From Thermodesulfomicrobium sp. WS (GTDB lineage: Bacteria; Desulfobacterota; Desulfovibrionia; Desulfovibrionales; Desulfomicrobiaceae): a stretch of 64,000 nt of DNA. Shown in pieces: positions 50,861-62,951 of the stretch. The first letter of the stretch is position 1. Each line of letters begins with the position of its first letter. Both the position numbers and the translations under genes were made by a program. The notes beneath the pieces were generated by a model. That model saw nothing but the letters and a program-made list of their open reading frames with translations. It made no database searches and was not told the origin of the DNA. The DNA is taken from NCBI RefSeq assembly GCF_027925145.1, contig NZ_AP027130.1, forward strand, positions 2,237,001 to 2,301,000. The letters are read 5' to 3'.

Positions 50861-53755
50861 TCACGCCAAACGTTCCACGTGATCAAAGACCACCCCTTGC
50901 GCCTTCGCTCCGTTGACGCTGTCTTGGCTTCCCAAGACGCACACACACCCCTCGGCCTGCTCCATGGCGGCAGCCAAGGACGCCAACGACTCGGACGAAA
51001 CCGCCAAGACCTCGTCTCGGACCTGTTGGAGAATGGCCGTGGTCGTCCCGGAGAGGTGGCGCGAAAAGGCGGCAAAACCCTGGGCATCGGGCAGCAGACA
51101 CGGATCGAGATCGCCGCTCACTCCGATGGCGGCCTGCTCCAAGGAAGCAGGATCCGCACGCCGCAAGGCCGGAGCCGCAGCGGCAAAGGCCTCAAGGGTG
51201 GAGAGGATATTGGGATCCCGATACGAGCCGAAATGGAGAAGCCCCGTCTGCCTCCCCAAGGAACAAAACGCCCCATAGGCCCCGCCCACAACCCGGACCC
51301 GCTCCCAGAGCCAGCCGGTGCGCAAGAGCTTGCAGCCCACCAGGCCCGACCCGTGAAAGCGGTAGCCCGCCTGCGCCACAGCCAGGATTTTGCCCACATG
51401 GTTCACCTGGGCCGGCAGAAGAAAGGCCTCGCTGCGCGGGGCGTGCGGGAGAGGCCACACAGCGGCCGAAGAGGCGCCTGGCGCAAAGCGCTCCGGCAAA
51501 CGCAGCACGGCGGACTCCACACGCGCCAGCAGGCCGCCGTCTGCAGTGAGATTGAGCGTCGCCCCGCCCTGACGCACCACTACCTGGCGGATACGCATCA
51601 AGGCAGCATGAATCTCCTCCCAATCCGTATCCAGACGCGCCACGAGACGACGTACAAAACCGAGGTACGCAATGCCGCCCATGTGCTCCTGCAGGGCCTC
51701 GGCCGGGTGGTAGAAACTCCGCAGGCGCGTAGCCACGAAACGGTGCCCTGCAGGCACCAAGGCGTGCTCCAAAGCGGCCTTTTCCTCCAAGAGGATCTGC
51801 CGGAAGCGCTCCCGGTCATCCAGGCGGGCATCGAGAAGGGCTTCGGCGACGATGTCGAGCATCTCCGGCACGCCGCTGGCGAGGGCTTTGGCGCGCACCA
51901 GCATGCAGAGCACCGCATGGCCGTCTTCATGGAGGAAGACCGAAGGCCGCACGACGACCCCGCCTGTATACCGATGGATGCGGGTGGCAAAAGCGGCATA
52001 GTCCTGCCGGCTGGTGCCTGCCTCGGTGGCCAGGCGCGCCCACAAGGGCAGATACGGCACCAAGTCCCACGGCACGCCTGCAGCATCCAGGGCAATGTCC
52101 AAATAGAACACGCCGGAGGTCGGGAGCTCATGGATCAAGGCAGGGGCCGCCGCAAGCTCTCGGGTGGGGATTTCTCGCACCGCCCGCTCCACGTCCGCCA
52201 GCGTCAGCCGCGGGATGCGCGCCAAGTCCTCGGGGGCGTCCGGGGCTTCCTGGCGCTGCCGCAGGGCCTGGGTGCGGGCGGCAAGCTCGGCGTCGGAAAG
52301 GGGGCAGGCCGCACGCAGGCGGGCGATGCGCTCCTTTTCCTCGGCCGCCAGCTGGGCGGCATGGCCGCTGCGCGGCACCAAACGCACGTCCGAGCCATGG
52401 GCATTGGCCACCAGGGCGCGCTCCACCAGCGAGGAAAACACCGGCTCGCCTGCGGCCAGGCGCTCCTTCAGGCGGGCAAGAGGGGCTTCAAAGGCCACGT
52501 TCTCCAGGGGATCGCGGTCGTAGAGCCAAGAAGTGAGCGCCCGGAGCATGGTGATGAGCCCCTGGGGGTACGCGCCGGTATTGCGCTCCCGCAGATCGAA
52601 CTCCACCGAATGCACCGCCGCTTCCAGCACATCGGGGGCAAAGCCTGCATGGGCCAAGCGGCGTAGGGTTGCTTCCACCAACTCCACCACGGCGTCCAAA
52701 CGCTCTTCCGCCACTCCTTTGAGCCCCACGCTGAAATAGGGCTGCGCCAGCTCCAGTTCCATGCCGCAGCCAAGCACGTCCTCGCCCAGACCCGACTCCA
52801 CCAGGGCCCGGCGCAAGGGCGAAGCGTCCATGCCCAAGAGGGCTTGATCCAGGATACGCAAGGCAAGGCGTGCTTCTGCCATAGACGAAAAACCCAAATC
52901 ATCCGGAATAAGCCAGCTGCGCAGTACCATAGCCCGCCCCGTACCATCGGCCTCGAAGGAAAAGACCTGGCGCACTAGCCCCGGGCGCAGCGGCTGCAGC
53001 GGGATGCGGGAATCGATCGCAAGCGGCGCAAAGGCCTCGAGGTACGGAGCCAGCAGCCGCAGGCGGGCCGCGGGGTCGTCGTCGCCGGAGAAAAAGATCC
53101 AGCTATTGGCCGGATGGTAGTAGCGGCGATGAAAATCCGCGAATGCCTCGAAAGTGAGATTGGGGATCACCGCCGGATCGCCGCCGGAGTCAAAGGCATA
53201 CAGGGTATCAAGGAAGATGGAATGCTGGGCCCGCTCCATGATGAAGGACTCCGGCGACGAGTAGGCCCCCTTCATCTCGTTGTACACCACGCCCTTGATG
53301 GTGAGCTCATCCCCCGGGGCCGCAAGGTCCAAATGCCAGCCTTCTTGCTCGAGTACCTCAGGACAGAGGCGCGGAAAGAAGACCGCGTCCAGATAGACAT
53401 CCACCAGGTTATAGAAATCTTTGAGGTTTTGACTTGCCACCGGATAGCAGGTCTTGTCCGGATAGGTCATGGCGTTGAGAAAGGTCTGCAGCGACCCCTT
53501 GAGGAGTTCCACAAACGGCTCTTTGACGGGATATTTCCGCGATCCGCAGAGCACGGAATGTTCCAAGATATGGGCAACGCCCGTGGAATCCGTAGGCGGG
53601 GTACGAAAGGTAATGCCAAAAACCTTATTGGGATCGGCATTGCGCAGCGAGAGGATGCGCGCCCCCGTGGCGTCGTGGCGGATGAGATCCACATGGGAGG
53701 CGATCTCCGGGACAACGGTCGAATACACCAGAGTAAATCCAGGGATAAGGGTCAT
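50861..53755 (-). CDS. M16C family zinc metalloprotease (PreP/presequence protease-like)
   Basis: A 964-aa pitrilysin-type protease. The inverted zinc motif HILEH is near residue 74 (in GVAHILEHSVLCGSRKYPVKEP), with the third ligand Glu in YNEMKGAYSSPE near 170. The C-terminal half is the inactive M16 pair. Length and the MTYPDKTCYPVAS block match the M16C/PreP group, which degrades small unfolded peptides. No signal peptide, so it is cytoplasmic. The ATG at 53755 has AAGGAG 6-7 nt upstream. It is divergent from galE with a 118-nt gap. Confidence 0.94.
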   Translation of the reverse strand: MTLIPGFTLVYSTVVPEIASHVDLIRHDATGARILSLRNADPNKVFGITFRTPPTDSTGVAHILEHSVLCGSRKYPVKEPFVELLKGSLQTFLNAMTYPDKTCYPVASQNLKDFYNLVDVYLDAVFFPRLCPEVLEQEGWHLDLAAPGDELTIKGVVYNEMKGAYSSPESFIMERAQHSIFLDTLYAFDSGGDPAVIPNLTFEAFADFHRRYYHPANSWIFFSGDDDPAARLRLLAPYLEAFAPLAIDSRIPLQPLRPGLVRQVFSFEADGTGRAMVLRSWLIPDDLGFSSMAEARLALRILDQALLGMDASPLRRALVESGLGEDVLGCGMELELAQPYFSVGLKGVAEERLDAVVELVEATLRRLAHAGFAPDVLEAAVHSVEFDLRERNTGAYPQGLITMLRALTSWLYDRDPLENVAFEAPLARLKERLAAGEPVFSSLVERALVANAHGSDVRLVPRSGHAAQLAAEEKERIARLRAACPLSDAELAARTQALRQRQEAPDAPEDLARIPRLTLADVERAVREIPTRELAAAPALIHELPTSGVFYLDIALDAAGVPWDLVPYLPLWARLATEAGTSRQDYAAFATRIHRYTGGVVVRPSVFLHEDGHAVLCMLVRAKALASGVPEMLDIVAEALLDARLDDRERFRQILLEEKAALEHALVPAGHRFVATRLRSFYHPAEALQEHMGGIAYLGFVRRLVARLDTDWEEIHAALMRIRQVVVRQGGATLNLTADGGLLARVESAVLRLPERFAPGASSAAVWPLPHAPRSEAFLLPAQVNHVGKILAVAQAGYRFHGSGLVGCKLLRTGWLWERVRVVGGAYGAFCSLGRQTGLLHFGSYRDPNILSTLEAFAAAAPALRRADPASLEQAAIGVSGDLDPCLLPDAQGFAAFSRHLSGTTTAILQQVRDEVLAVSSESLASLAAAMEQAEGCVCVLGSQDSVNGAKAQGVVFDHVERLA

Positions 53756-53873
53756 GGAGTCTCCTTGAAGCACAAAAGTCCGGGCCCGCCAGGGGCCATA
53801 GGGCCGCTTTCCTTTGCAAGGCCGGCGCCTTCCTGTAAAGCCCTGGCACACATCCTACATCGAGGAGGACCCC

Positions 53874-54851
53874 ATGCCTACCGTGCTGGTCACCGGCGGC
53901 GCCGGATATATCGGCTCCCACACCACCCTGGCCCTCACCCAAGCCGGCTACGACGTCATCGTGTACGACAACCTCTCCACCGGCCGCGCCGAGGCCGTGC
54001 TGCCGCCAGCACGCCTGGTGGTAGGGGATTTGGCCGAAACCGCCAAACTCGCCACACTCATGGCAGAATCCCGCTTCACGGCGGTGCTCCACTTCGCCGG
54101 CTCCATCATCGTGCCCGAGTCCGTGGAAAATCCCATCAAATACTACAAAAACAACACCACCAACACCACGGCCCTGGTGGAGCTCGCCCTGCGCCACCGC
54201 ATCCCCCACTTCATCTTTTCTTCCACCGCTGCGGTGTACGGCATCCCAAAGACCGTCCCCGTCACCGAAGACGCCCCCACCGCGCCCATCAACCCCTACG
54301 GCCGCAGCAAGCTCATGAGCGAATGGACCATCTTCGATGCCGCCGCAGCCCACCCGCACTTTCGCCCCGTGGTCCTGCGCTACTTCAACGTGGCCGGCGC
54401 AGACCCAGGGGGACGGCTTGGCCAATGCACCCCGCAGGCGACCCACCTCATCAAGGTGGCAGCACAGACCGCCCTGGGCCGGCGCGAGGCGCTGTCCATC
54501 TTCGGCACCGACTATCCCACGCCCGACGGCACCTGCATCCGGGACTACATCCACGTCACCGATCTGGCCGAGGCCCACGTACGCGCCCTGCGGCACCTGG
54601 AGGGCGGCGGCGCTCCGGGGGTCTTCAATTGTGGCTACGGTCACGGCTATTCGGTGCGCGAGATCATCGCCGCCATGCAGGCCGCCATCGGGCACACCTT
54701 TGCGGTGCGCACCGCACCACGCCGCGCCGGCGATCCTCCGGTGCTCGTGGCGGACAGCACGCGCATCCAGCGCGTCATGGGCTGGCAGCCCAAACATGAC
54801 TGTATCGAGGAGATTGTGAAGAGCGCCTATCTCTGGGAGCAGCGCCTCTAG
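53874..54851 (+). CDS. galE: UDP-glucose 4-epimerase
   Basis: Interconverts UDP-glucose and UDP-galactose for LPS or exopolysaccharide. The 325-aa SDR protein has the NAD motif TGGAGYIGSH, the catalytic Ser in FSSTAAVYG and Tyr-Lys in NPYGRSKLM, followed by the LRYFNVAGADPGG block. The ATG at 53874 follows GAGGAGGA. The 3' end overlaps the convergent alr gene by 4 nt. It is the only plus-strand gene in the 39.7-64 kb region. Confidence 0.95.
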   Translation: MPTVLVTGGAGYIGSHTTLALTQAGYDVIVYDNLSTGRAEAVLPPARLVVGDLAETAKLATLMAESRFTAVLHFAGSIIVPESVENPIKYYKNNTTNTTALVELALRHRIPHFIFSSTAAVYGIPKTVPVTEDAPTAPINPYGRSKLMSEWTIFDAAAAHPHFRPVVLRYFNVAGADPGGRLGQCTPQATHLIKVAAQTALGRREALSIFGTDYPTPDGTCIRDYIHVTDLAEAHVRALRHLEGGGAPGVFNCGYGHGYSVREIIAAMQAAIGHTFAVRTAPRRAGDPPVLVADSTRIQRVMGWQPKHDCIEEIVKSAYLWEQRL

Positions 54852-55966
54852 ACCAGAGTGCGGGGATTCATCCCCAGCAGGCAAAAGACCTCATATGGGA
54901 TGGTCCCCCACCAGGCGGCAAGTTCGTCTGCCGTAATGGCCGCCTCCCCCGGACCACCCAAGAGGTACGCCCGGTCTCCAGGCCGCACCGACGGGCAATG
55001 GGTGACGTCCACGGCGGTCATCTGCATGCACACCCGCCCGAGTACCGGGGCGCGCACGCCGCCCACCACCATGGCCGCCTTTGCGGAAAGCCCCCGCGAA
55101 TAGGCGTCGGCATACCCTGCGGCCACAATGGCGATGCGCATGGGCCGGGAGGCGCGGAAGGTACGGCCATAGCTCACCGAAACACCCGGAGCGATATCAC
55201 GCACCTGCAGGATGGGGGCGGTCACCGTCATGGCCGAAATGAGCGGCGGACAGCGGTCTTCCCAGGCCGTGCCGGCCAAGGGATTGGCGCCGTAGAGGGC
55301 GATGCCGGGCCGCTGCCACTGAAAATGGGCCGCGGGATGGGCCACCAGGGCTGCAGAGTTGGCCAGACTTGCAGGCAGGGAAAATCCCACAGCCGCCAGC
55401 GCCGCCTGGATGGCGGTAAGGCGCATTGTCTGCTCGGCCACGAAATCCGCGGCTTCGGGGTCGTCGGCAGTAGCCAAATGCGAGAAAACGGCCACCGGGC
55501 GCAGCATGGGGGCCGCGCGCAGGGCCTCCACCACATGCGCCACCGCCTCCCAAGCAAATCCGAGACGAGCCATGCCGGTATCGAACTTGAGGATGACTGC
55601 CAAAGGCCTAGCCGCCGCAGCCGCCGCCCGGCGCACAAGCGGCCATTGCCCGGCATGGGTCACCAGGGGCACGATCCCATAGTCCCGGCAGGCAACAGCA
55701 TCCGAAACGTCCTGAATCCCCAGCAAGGCGATAATCTGCGCTCCGGGCAAGGCCTCGCGCAGCATCACGCCCTCGGCCACCGTGCCCACGGCAAAGCGCC
55801 GCGCCCCTACCCGCGCCAGAGCCTGAGCCACGGGAATCAAGCCATGGCCGTAGGCGTCCGCCTTGACCACCGCCACCATCTCGGTGCCCTTGTGCTGCAG
55901 GCGCAGCCAATTGCCCGCCACGGCCTGGGGGGCAACGAAAACCTGTACTGCGTTGTACCCAATCAT
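54848..55966 (-). CDS. alr: Alanine racemase
   Basis: PLP enzyme making D-alanine for peptidoglycan. The 372-aa protein has the PLP lysine in VVKADAYGHG near residue 35, the PLP-binding LKFDTGMARLGF block, and the second catalytic residue Tyr in AAGYADAYSRG (about 260), followed by GRVCMQMTAVD. Its start overlaps the GspE-like gene stop by 4 nt, so a cell-wall enzyme is expressed together with a signalling/secretion operon. Confidence 0.95.
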   Translation of the reverse strand: MIGYNAVQVFVAPQAVAGNWLRLQHKGTEMVAVVKADAYGHGLIPVAQALARVGARRFAVGTVAEGVMLREALPGAQIIALLGIQDVSDAVACRDYGIVPLVTHAGQWPLVRRAAAAAARPLAVILKFDTGMARLGFAWEAVAHVVEALRAAPMLRPVAVFSHLATADDPEAADFVAEQTMRLTAIQAALAAVGFSLPASLANSAALVAHPAAHFQWQRPGIALYGANPLAGTAWEDRCPPLISAMTVTAPILQVRDIAPGVSVSYGRTFRASRPMRIAIVAAGYADAYSRGLSAKAAMVVGGVRAPVLGRVCMQMTAVDVTHCPSVRPGDRAYLLGGPGEAAITADELAAWWGTIPYEVFCLLGMNPRTLV

Positions 55967-58257
55967 GGCGAGTCGCTGGCGGTGACTTTCTGCAGCTGCA
56001 AGATATCGAGATCACCCCGGAAGATCTTTGCGATCCCGTCCTGAAACAGGGTCCGCATGCCCGAGGCCAAGGCCATCTGCTTGATCTCGTCCGTTGGGAC
56101 ACGACGGGCGATGGCCCTGCGGATCTCCGGGGTCGGCACCAGGAGTTCGTGGATGCCGGTACGGCCTTTATATCCCGTGTTGTCACACCGCGGGCACCCC
56201 ACCGCCCGGTAGAGCTGCGCGGTCTGGCGATCCACGCCGAGCTCCAAAAACAGCTCCGCCCCGTACTGCTCCACCAGAAACTCCCATTCTTCGTCGCTGG
56301 GCGCATACGGCGCCTTGCACGCCGAACACAGCGTTTTCACCAGGCGCTGGGCGAGCACTCCCTGCAAGGCCTCGGAAAAGTTGAGCGGTTCGATGCCCAT
56401 CTCCAGCAAACGGGTCAACGTCTCGGGGGCCGAGTTGGTGTGCAAGGTGGAAAACACGAAATGCCCGGTCAGGGAGGCCTCCACGCCGATCTGGGCGGTT
56501 TCCAGATCGCGCATCTCACCGACCAGGATCACATCCGGGTCGGCGCGCAAAAAGGCCCGCATGATGCGCGCAAACGTGAGCCCAATGGAGGTATCCACCT
56601 GCACCTGCTGCAACCCCGGCTGGGTGATTTCCACCGGGTCCTCCACGGTCCAGATCTTTTTGTCCGGGGTATTGATGCGCCCCAAGATGGCGTGCAAGGT
56701 CGTGGTTTTGCCCGAACCCGTGGGCCCCACCACCAGGAAGATCCCATGGGGTTTCTTCATGATGGCTTCGATGCGCCGGGCGTTGTCCGCGCTCAAATTG
56801 AGCTTTTCAAAAGGCATGGCCTGACCGGCGGCAAGCATGCGCAGCACCACGCTCTCACCGTACACGGTGGGCAAGGTGGCCACGCGCATCTCGATCTCCT
56901 TGCCTTTGAAGCGCACTTTAGCCTTGCCGTCCTGAGGCAGACGACGCTCGGCGATGTTGAGCCCGGAGATGATCTTGATGCGGGACACCACCGAAGGCAG
57001 CAAATCGCCGGGTATCCCCAAGACCTTGGCGCAGGATCCGTCAACCCGCATGCGCACCGCCCCGGGTGTCCCCGGCTTCCCCGGCTCGATATGGATGTCC
57101 GAGGCGCCGATGGTATGGGCATGGATGATCATCTTGTTGACGAAGCTCACCGCCTGCTGGCGGCTCTCCGCCGAGATATCTTCTTCGGCCTGGTCGGCTT
57201 TCGCAATATCCACGGACTCGCCGCCAGCGGCCTCCATGAATTCCGCGAGCCCAGCAACAGCGGCTTTGGCCTCCGCCTGGGAAGCATCGGCACTCGCATA
57301 TGCGGTCGCCGTGGCCGCAGCCTCGGGAAGCAGGGAAAAATCCCCCAAAAATGCCAAGATCTCTTCCGGGAGCCCCACACGAAATTCGTAGCTCGTGCCC
57401 CCCAAGGCGTGCCGGATATCTTCCATGAGGTTGAGATCCGCCGGGTTGTGCACCAGGACCACACACCGCCCCTCTTCCCGCTCAAGCGGCACCCAGAGGT
57501 TCTTTTTCAGGTAGGCCCGATTCATGCCTTGCAAGGCATCATCCCCGAAGAATTTCCCCTCGAAGGGCACAAACGGCACCTGGTAATAGCGCTCCAGCGA
57601 TGCCCCGATCTCCATGGGGGCGATGCCATAGTCCCGCCGCAGGATGACGGACACGGGCAGACCGCGCTGGCGGGCCGCGGCCTTTGCCGCCTCCAAGGCC
57701 TCCGCGTCCACAAAGCCCCCATGCACCAGCGCATCAAAAGGCCCCTTGGGGATCTGCAGTTCCTCGTGCATCTTGCGGGCCAGCAAATCCGCGAGGAGCC
57801 GGGCAACGGCTTCATCTTCCCGCTGAAAGGTGCCCTCCTTTTTGTTCACCAGCTGCAAAACCCCCAAAAAGGCATCCCCATGGGTCAGCGGCAAGGAAAT
57901 GAGATTGCGGGTCACCACATTGGTAGCGGCGTCGTAGCGGGAGTCAAAACGCAGTTCCGAATGGATGAGCGTAAATTCCGCTCGGCTCATACTCTTGAGC
58001 AGGATAGGAATACGCACCAGGGCCGTATACCCGGCGATACTCGAAGTCGCAAACGGCAGCGCAATCATCTCCTGCGTTCCGTTTTTGCCGGCCACCCGAG
58101 CAATGACTTCGGATTTGGAAGGATGCTTCCGGTACAAACGGACCTGCTCACAACCAAAGACCGTTGGCACTTCGATGACCAATTTTTTCCATGCATCATC
58201 GAACGAAGCGGCATGCAGGAGGATTTTATTGAGAGAAAGGATGACCTGGGGGTGCAT
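55963..58257 (-). CDS. GAF-fused GspE/PilB-type secretion ATPase
   Basis: A 764-aa hexameric ATPase of the type II secretion/type IV pilus class. It has an N-terminal GAF domain (about 1-165), an MshEN/T2SSE_N-like domain (about 175-310) and an AAA ATPase (about 380-760). Walker A is GPTGSGKTT; the Asp-box (DPVEITQPGLQQVQVD), Walker B (RADPDVILVGEMRD) and the HIS box are intact. The tetracysteine zinc site is CSACK/CPRCDNTGYKGRTG. The ATG at 58257 starts 10 nt after the response regulator; a longer frame would overlap it. The GAF fusion suggests ligand control of pilus extension or secretion. No other pilus or T2S gene is adjacent. Confidence 0.92.
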   Translation of the reverse strand: MHPQVILSLNKILLHAASFDDAWKKLVIEVPTVFGCEQVRLYRKHPSKSEVIARVAGKNGTQEMIALPFATSSIAGYTALVRIPILLKSMSRAEFTLIHSELRFDSRYDAATNVVTRNLISLPLTHGDAFLGVLQLVNKKEGTFQREDEAVARLLADLLARKMHEELQIPKGPFDALVHGGFVDAEALEAAKAAARQRGLPVSVILRRDYGIAPMEIGASLERYYQVPFVPFEGKFFGDDALQGMNRAYLKKNLWVPLEREEGRCVVLVHNPADLNLMEDIRHALGGTSYEFRVGLPEEILAFLGDFSLLPEAAATATAYASADASQAEAKAAVAGLAEFMEAAGGESVDIAKADQAEEDISAESRQQAVSFVNKMIIHAHTIGASDIHIEPGKPGTPGAVRMRVDGSCAKVLGIPGDLLPSVVSRIKIISGLNIAERRLPQDGKAKVRFKGKEIEMRVATLPTVYGESVVLRMLAAGQAMPFEKLNLSADNARRIEAIMKKPHGIFLVVGPTGSGKTTTLHAILGRINTPDKKIWTVEDPVEITQPGLQQVQVDTSIGLTFARIMRAFLRADPDVILVGEMRDLETAQIGVEASLTGHFVFSTLHTNSAPETLTRLLEMGIEPLNFSEALQGVLAQRLVKTLCSACKAPYAPSDEEWEFLVEQYGAELFLELGVDRQTAQLYRAVGCPRCDNTGYKGRTGIHELLVPTPEIRRAIARRVPTDEIKQMALASGMRTLFQDGIAKIFRGDLDILQLQKVTASDSP

Positions 58258-58267
58258 ACGTACGCTC

Positions 58268-58750
58268 TCATGCTCCGTGAGAAACAGCAGCCAGCGGTTC
58301 TTCCTGGTGCAAGCGCTCCAGGAGCGCATCTCGTTGCCTGCGGAAGATATAGCGCTCGGAATGGCAGCGAATGCGGGCGATGAGTTCCAGCTTGTCCGGG
58401 ACCTTGATCATGTAATCGTCGGCACCGAGGTCAAAGGCCTTTTTCTTGAGTTCCGGCTCCTCCCGGGCGGACAGCACGATGAGCGGGACCTCCCTAAAGT
58501 CCTCGCTGGTCTTGAAGAATTTCACCATGGTCAGACCATTGACCCCGGGCATGACCAAATCCAAGAGGATCACCGTAGGCTGCACGGAAAGCGCCACTTC
58601 CAAGGCCCGGTCGGGCTCCCGGCAATAGTGGAAGGTGATGTCGCGCTGGCTGGCGAGTTTGATGCGCATGGCCTCGCCGATGAGAAACTCGTCGTCCACC
58701 AAAAGCACGGTTATGGGTATCTGGGGAAAGAGTTCGCGCTGCCGCATCAT
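58268..58750 (-). CDS. Stand-alone response regulator
   Basis: A 160-aa single-domain receiver: LLVDDEFLIG, phospho-Asp in VILLDLVMPGVNG near residue 66, Lys in DDYMIKVPD, and a C-terminal helix with no DNA-binding domain. The lysine-containing loop lacks the usual following Pro (IKVPD in place of TKPF). The ATG at 58750 follows GGAGGG by 7 nt, 3 nt after the big kinase. It may be the output or a phosphate relay for the three-Hpt kinase, acting on the GspE-like ATPase encoded next. Confidence 0.9.
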   Translation of the reverse strand: MMRQRELFPQIPITVLLVDDEFLIGEAMRIKLASQRDITFHYCREPDRALEVALSVQPTVILLDLVMPGVNGLTMVKFFKTSEDFREVPLIVLSAREEPELKKKAFDLGADDYMIKVPDKLELIARIRCHSERYIFRRQRDALLERLHQEEPLAAVSHGA

Positions 58751-58753
58751 TGA

Positions 58754-62512
<3,759 letters not shown>

Positions 62513-62555
62513 GACCTCGTCCTCTTTCGCTGCTGCCGGTTGTCCGGAGAATGCC

Positions 62556-62930
62556 CTAGGGCAGGGCCAACACTTCCGCCACCGCTTCGACCAACTCTTC
62601 GCGCTTGATGGGCTTGCTCAGACAGCGCTTGGCCCCCATCAGTTTGGCCCACTTGAGATAATCCGTGGCCCCGCCCCGACCACCGCCCGACATGGCGATG
62701 ATGCGGATCTTGGGATCCAATTTCCGCAGCTCCCGAATGATCTGAATCCCCTCCTTATCCGGCATGATCATATCCGTGACCACGACATCAAAGGGATTTT
62801 GGCGGTAGAGACGCAACCCCTCATCTCCATCGCCAGCCTGCTCCACGGCATAGCCTTCCGCCACAAGCATCTTGGCCAGCGCCAAGCACATCAACTGGTC
62901 ATCATCAATCACCAAGACTCGCTTCTGCAT
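62556..62930 (-). CDS. CheY-like response regulator
   Basis: A 124-aa single receiver: VLVIDDDQLM, phospho-Asp in DVVVTDMIMPDKEG near residue 52, Thr/Ser region IRIIAMSGGGRGG, and Lys in CLSKPIKREEL. It has no output domain. I use the ATG at 62930 (GGGAG 8 nt upstream) over the in-frame ATG at 62945. It lies 43 nt upstream of the three-Hpt kinase and 21 nt downstream of the binding-protein gene, so it is probably part of the same relay. Confidence 0.92.
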   Translation of the reverse strand: MQKRVLVIDDDQLMCLALAKMLVAEGYAVEQAGDGDEGLRLYRQNPFDVVVTDMIMPDKEGIQIIRELRKLDPKIRIIAMSGGGRGGATDYLKWAKLMGAKRCLSKPIKREELVEAVAEVLALP

Positions 62931-62951
62931 GCCACTTGCTCCCATGCACCA

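Noticed and set aside
56149-58383. Open frame of 744 codons opposite the GspE-like gene
   Set aside because: The minus-strand gene has Walker A/B and zinc motifs; the mirror frame has none.
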